DNA of 5,509 nt from an uncultured Chloroflexota bacterium. GTDB taxonomy: Bacteria > Chloroflexota > Dehalococcoidia > SM23-28-2 > RBG-16-64-32. Position numbers and translations under genes: made by a program. The stretch covers positions 1 through 5,509 of the forward strand of contig CAJXNA010000143.1 of assembly GCA_913056415.1 (NCBI GenBank), given 5' to 3'. The notes beneath the pieces were generated by a model. The model had not been told where the DNA came from and made no database searches. It worked only from the letters and a program-made list of their open reading frames with translations. Shown here one piece after another: positions 5,194 through 5,509 of this stretch (its first letter is position 1; every line of letters begins with the position of its first letter).

Positions 5194-5454
5194 CCATTGC
5201 TCCTTGGCCGACACACGACAAGCTAACGGTACGAAGCACCTGTGGGGGTATCCCCGGTTTGCTTCTACCTACGACGACTAGTACCAACGATTTAAGACGC
5301 ATACCAACAATATCCGTTACACGGGCCAGGCGAAGCTGCAACCGGCGACCTATAGGTGATGAGGATAGCCGGGGAGCGCTAAGGCCAGCACAATCGCTTG
5401 ATGGCGGCCCGGGCATCCAGTAGTGAGAAGGTCGTTAGCTGCGGCGGGTTACCC
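5194..5454. other. Upstream region of HD-GYP B, no gene seen
   Basis: It contains a small perfect hairpin GGGG-TAT-CCCC near 5244-5255, about 50 bases ahead of the HD-GYP B start. No convincing -35/-10 pair and no protein-like frame were found on either strand. Confidence 0.35.
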
Positions 5455-5509
5455 CTCGAAGGCCACCGGCGCGGGGCCACGCCAAAATTCGATGCCGAAT
5501 ATCCGACAA
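5455..5509. repeat. 55-bp direct repeat, copy 2, ending at the window edge
   Basis: Identical to 4341-4395 over all 55 bases, and may extend past the window end. The offset is 1,114 bases and HD-GYP B lies between the copies. The copy ends exactly at the last base of the window. Confidence 0.95.

Noticed and set aside
5177..5416. Minus-strand 79-residue frame overlapping the start of HD-GYP B
   Set aside because: No ribosome binding site and no protein-like pattern. It overlaps the well-supported HD-GYP B start in another frame.
1..5509. CRISPR array or transposase
   Set aside because: No regularly spaced short repeats and no transposase or integrase motif on either strand.

Overview
This 5,509-base window is GC-rich bacterial DNA. 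Every gene I can support reads leftward (minus strand). The gene content is a polyprenyl-phosphate glycosyltransferase fused to a GtrA membrane domain, two stand-alone HD-GYP phosphodiesterase-like proteins, an excisionase-like helix-turn-helix protein, a small acidic protein and a CxxC zinc-ribbon miniprotein. Strong Shine-Dalgarno sequences, GTG starts and -35/-10 promoters of TTGACA/TATAAT type indicate a Bacterium. I cannot name the phylum; Chloroflexota or Actinomycetota would fit, but this is a guess. The window may be a whole metagenomic contig: the leftmost gene is cut at base 1, and the last 55 bases exactly repeat an internal 55-mer.

Layout in the direction of transcription, from right to left. 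Bases 5455-5509 hold the second copy of the 55-bp repeat. HD-GYP protein B (5193-4480) has an excellent ribosome binding site. The gap 4479-4111 contains the first copy of the 55-bp repeat (4341-4395). A 67-residue Cys4 miniprotein (4110-3907) is followed by a nested hairpin (3848-3890) in an otherwise empty gap. A 147-residue acidic protein (3558-3115) leads closely into HD-GYP protein A (3017-2367). The stop codon of protein A lies inside a 92-bp inverted-repeat element (2281-2372) whose ends match the R''/R' core of integron attC sites.

Bases 1562-2366 contain no convincing gene but are the most structured part of the window. They hold a canonical minus-strand promoter (1992-2020), a predicted transcript of about 100 nt with two hairpins, and a textbook intrinsic terminator (1882-1914). 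Together these look like a stand-alone small RNA that I do not recognise. Further left is a plus-strand promoter (1728-1756) whose -35 sits in the loop of an 11-bp inverted repeat. The helix-turn-helix gene (1561-1361) and the glycosyltransferase-GtrA gene (1306-1, partial) follow and are probably co-transcribed.

Functional reading (inference): the HD-GYP pair points to cyclic-di-GMP or related nucleotide signalling, although protein A has lost two usual motif residues. The left end belongs to cell-envelope glycan synthesis. The small RNA, the attC-like element and the 55-bp repeat are the features least explained by the genes.
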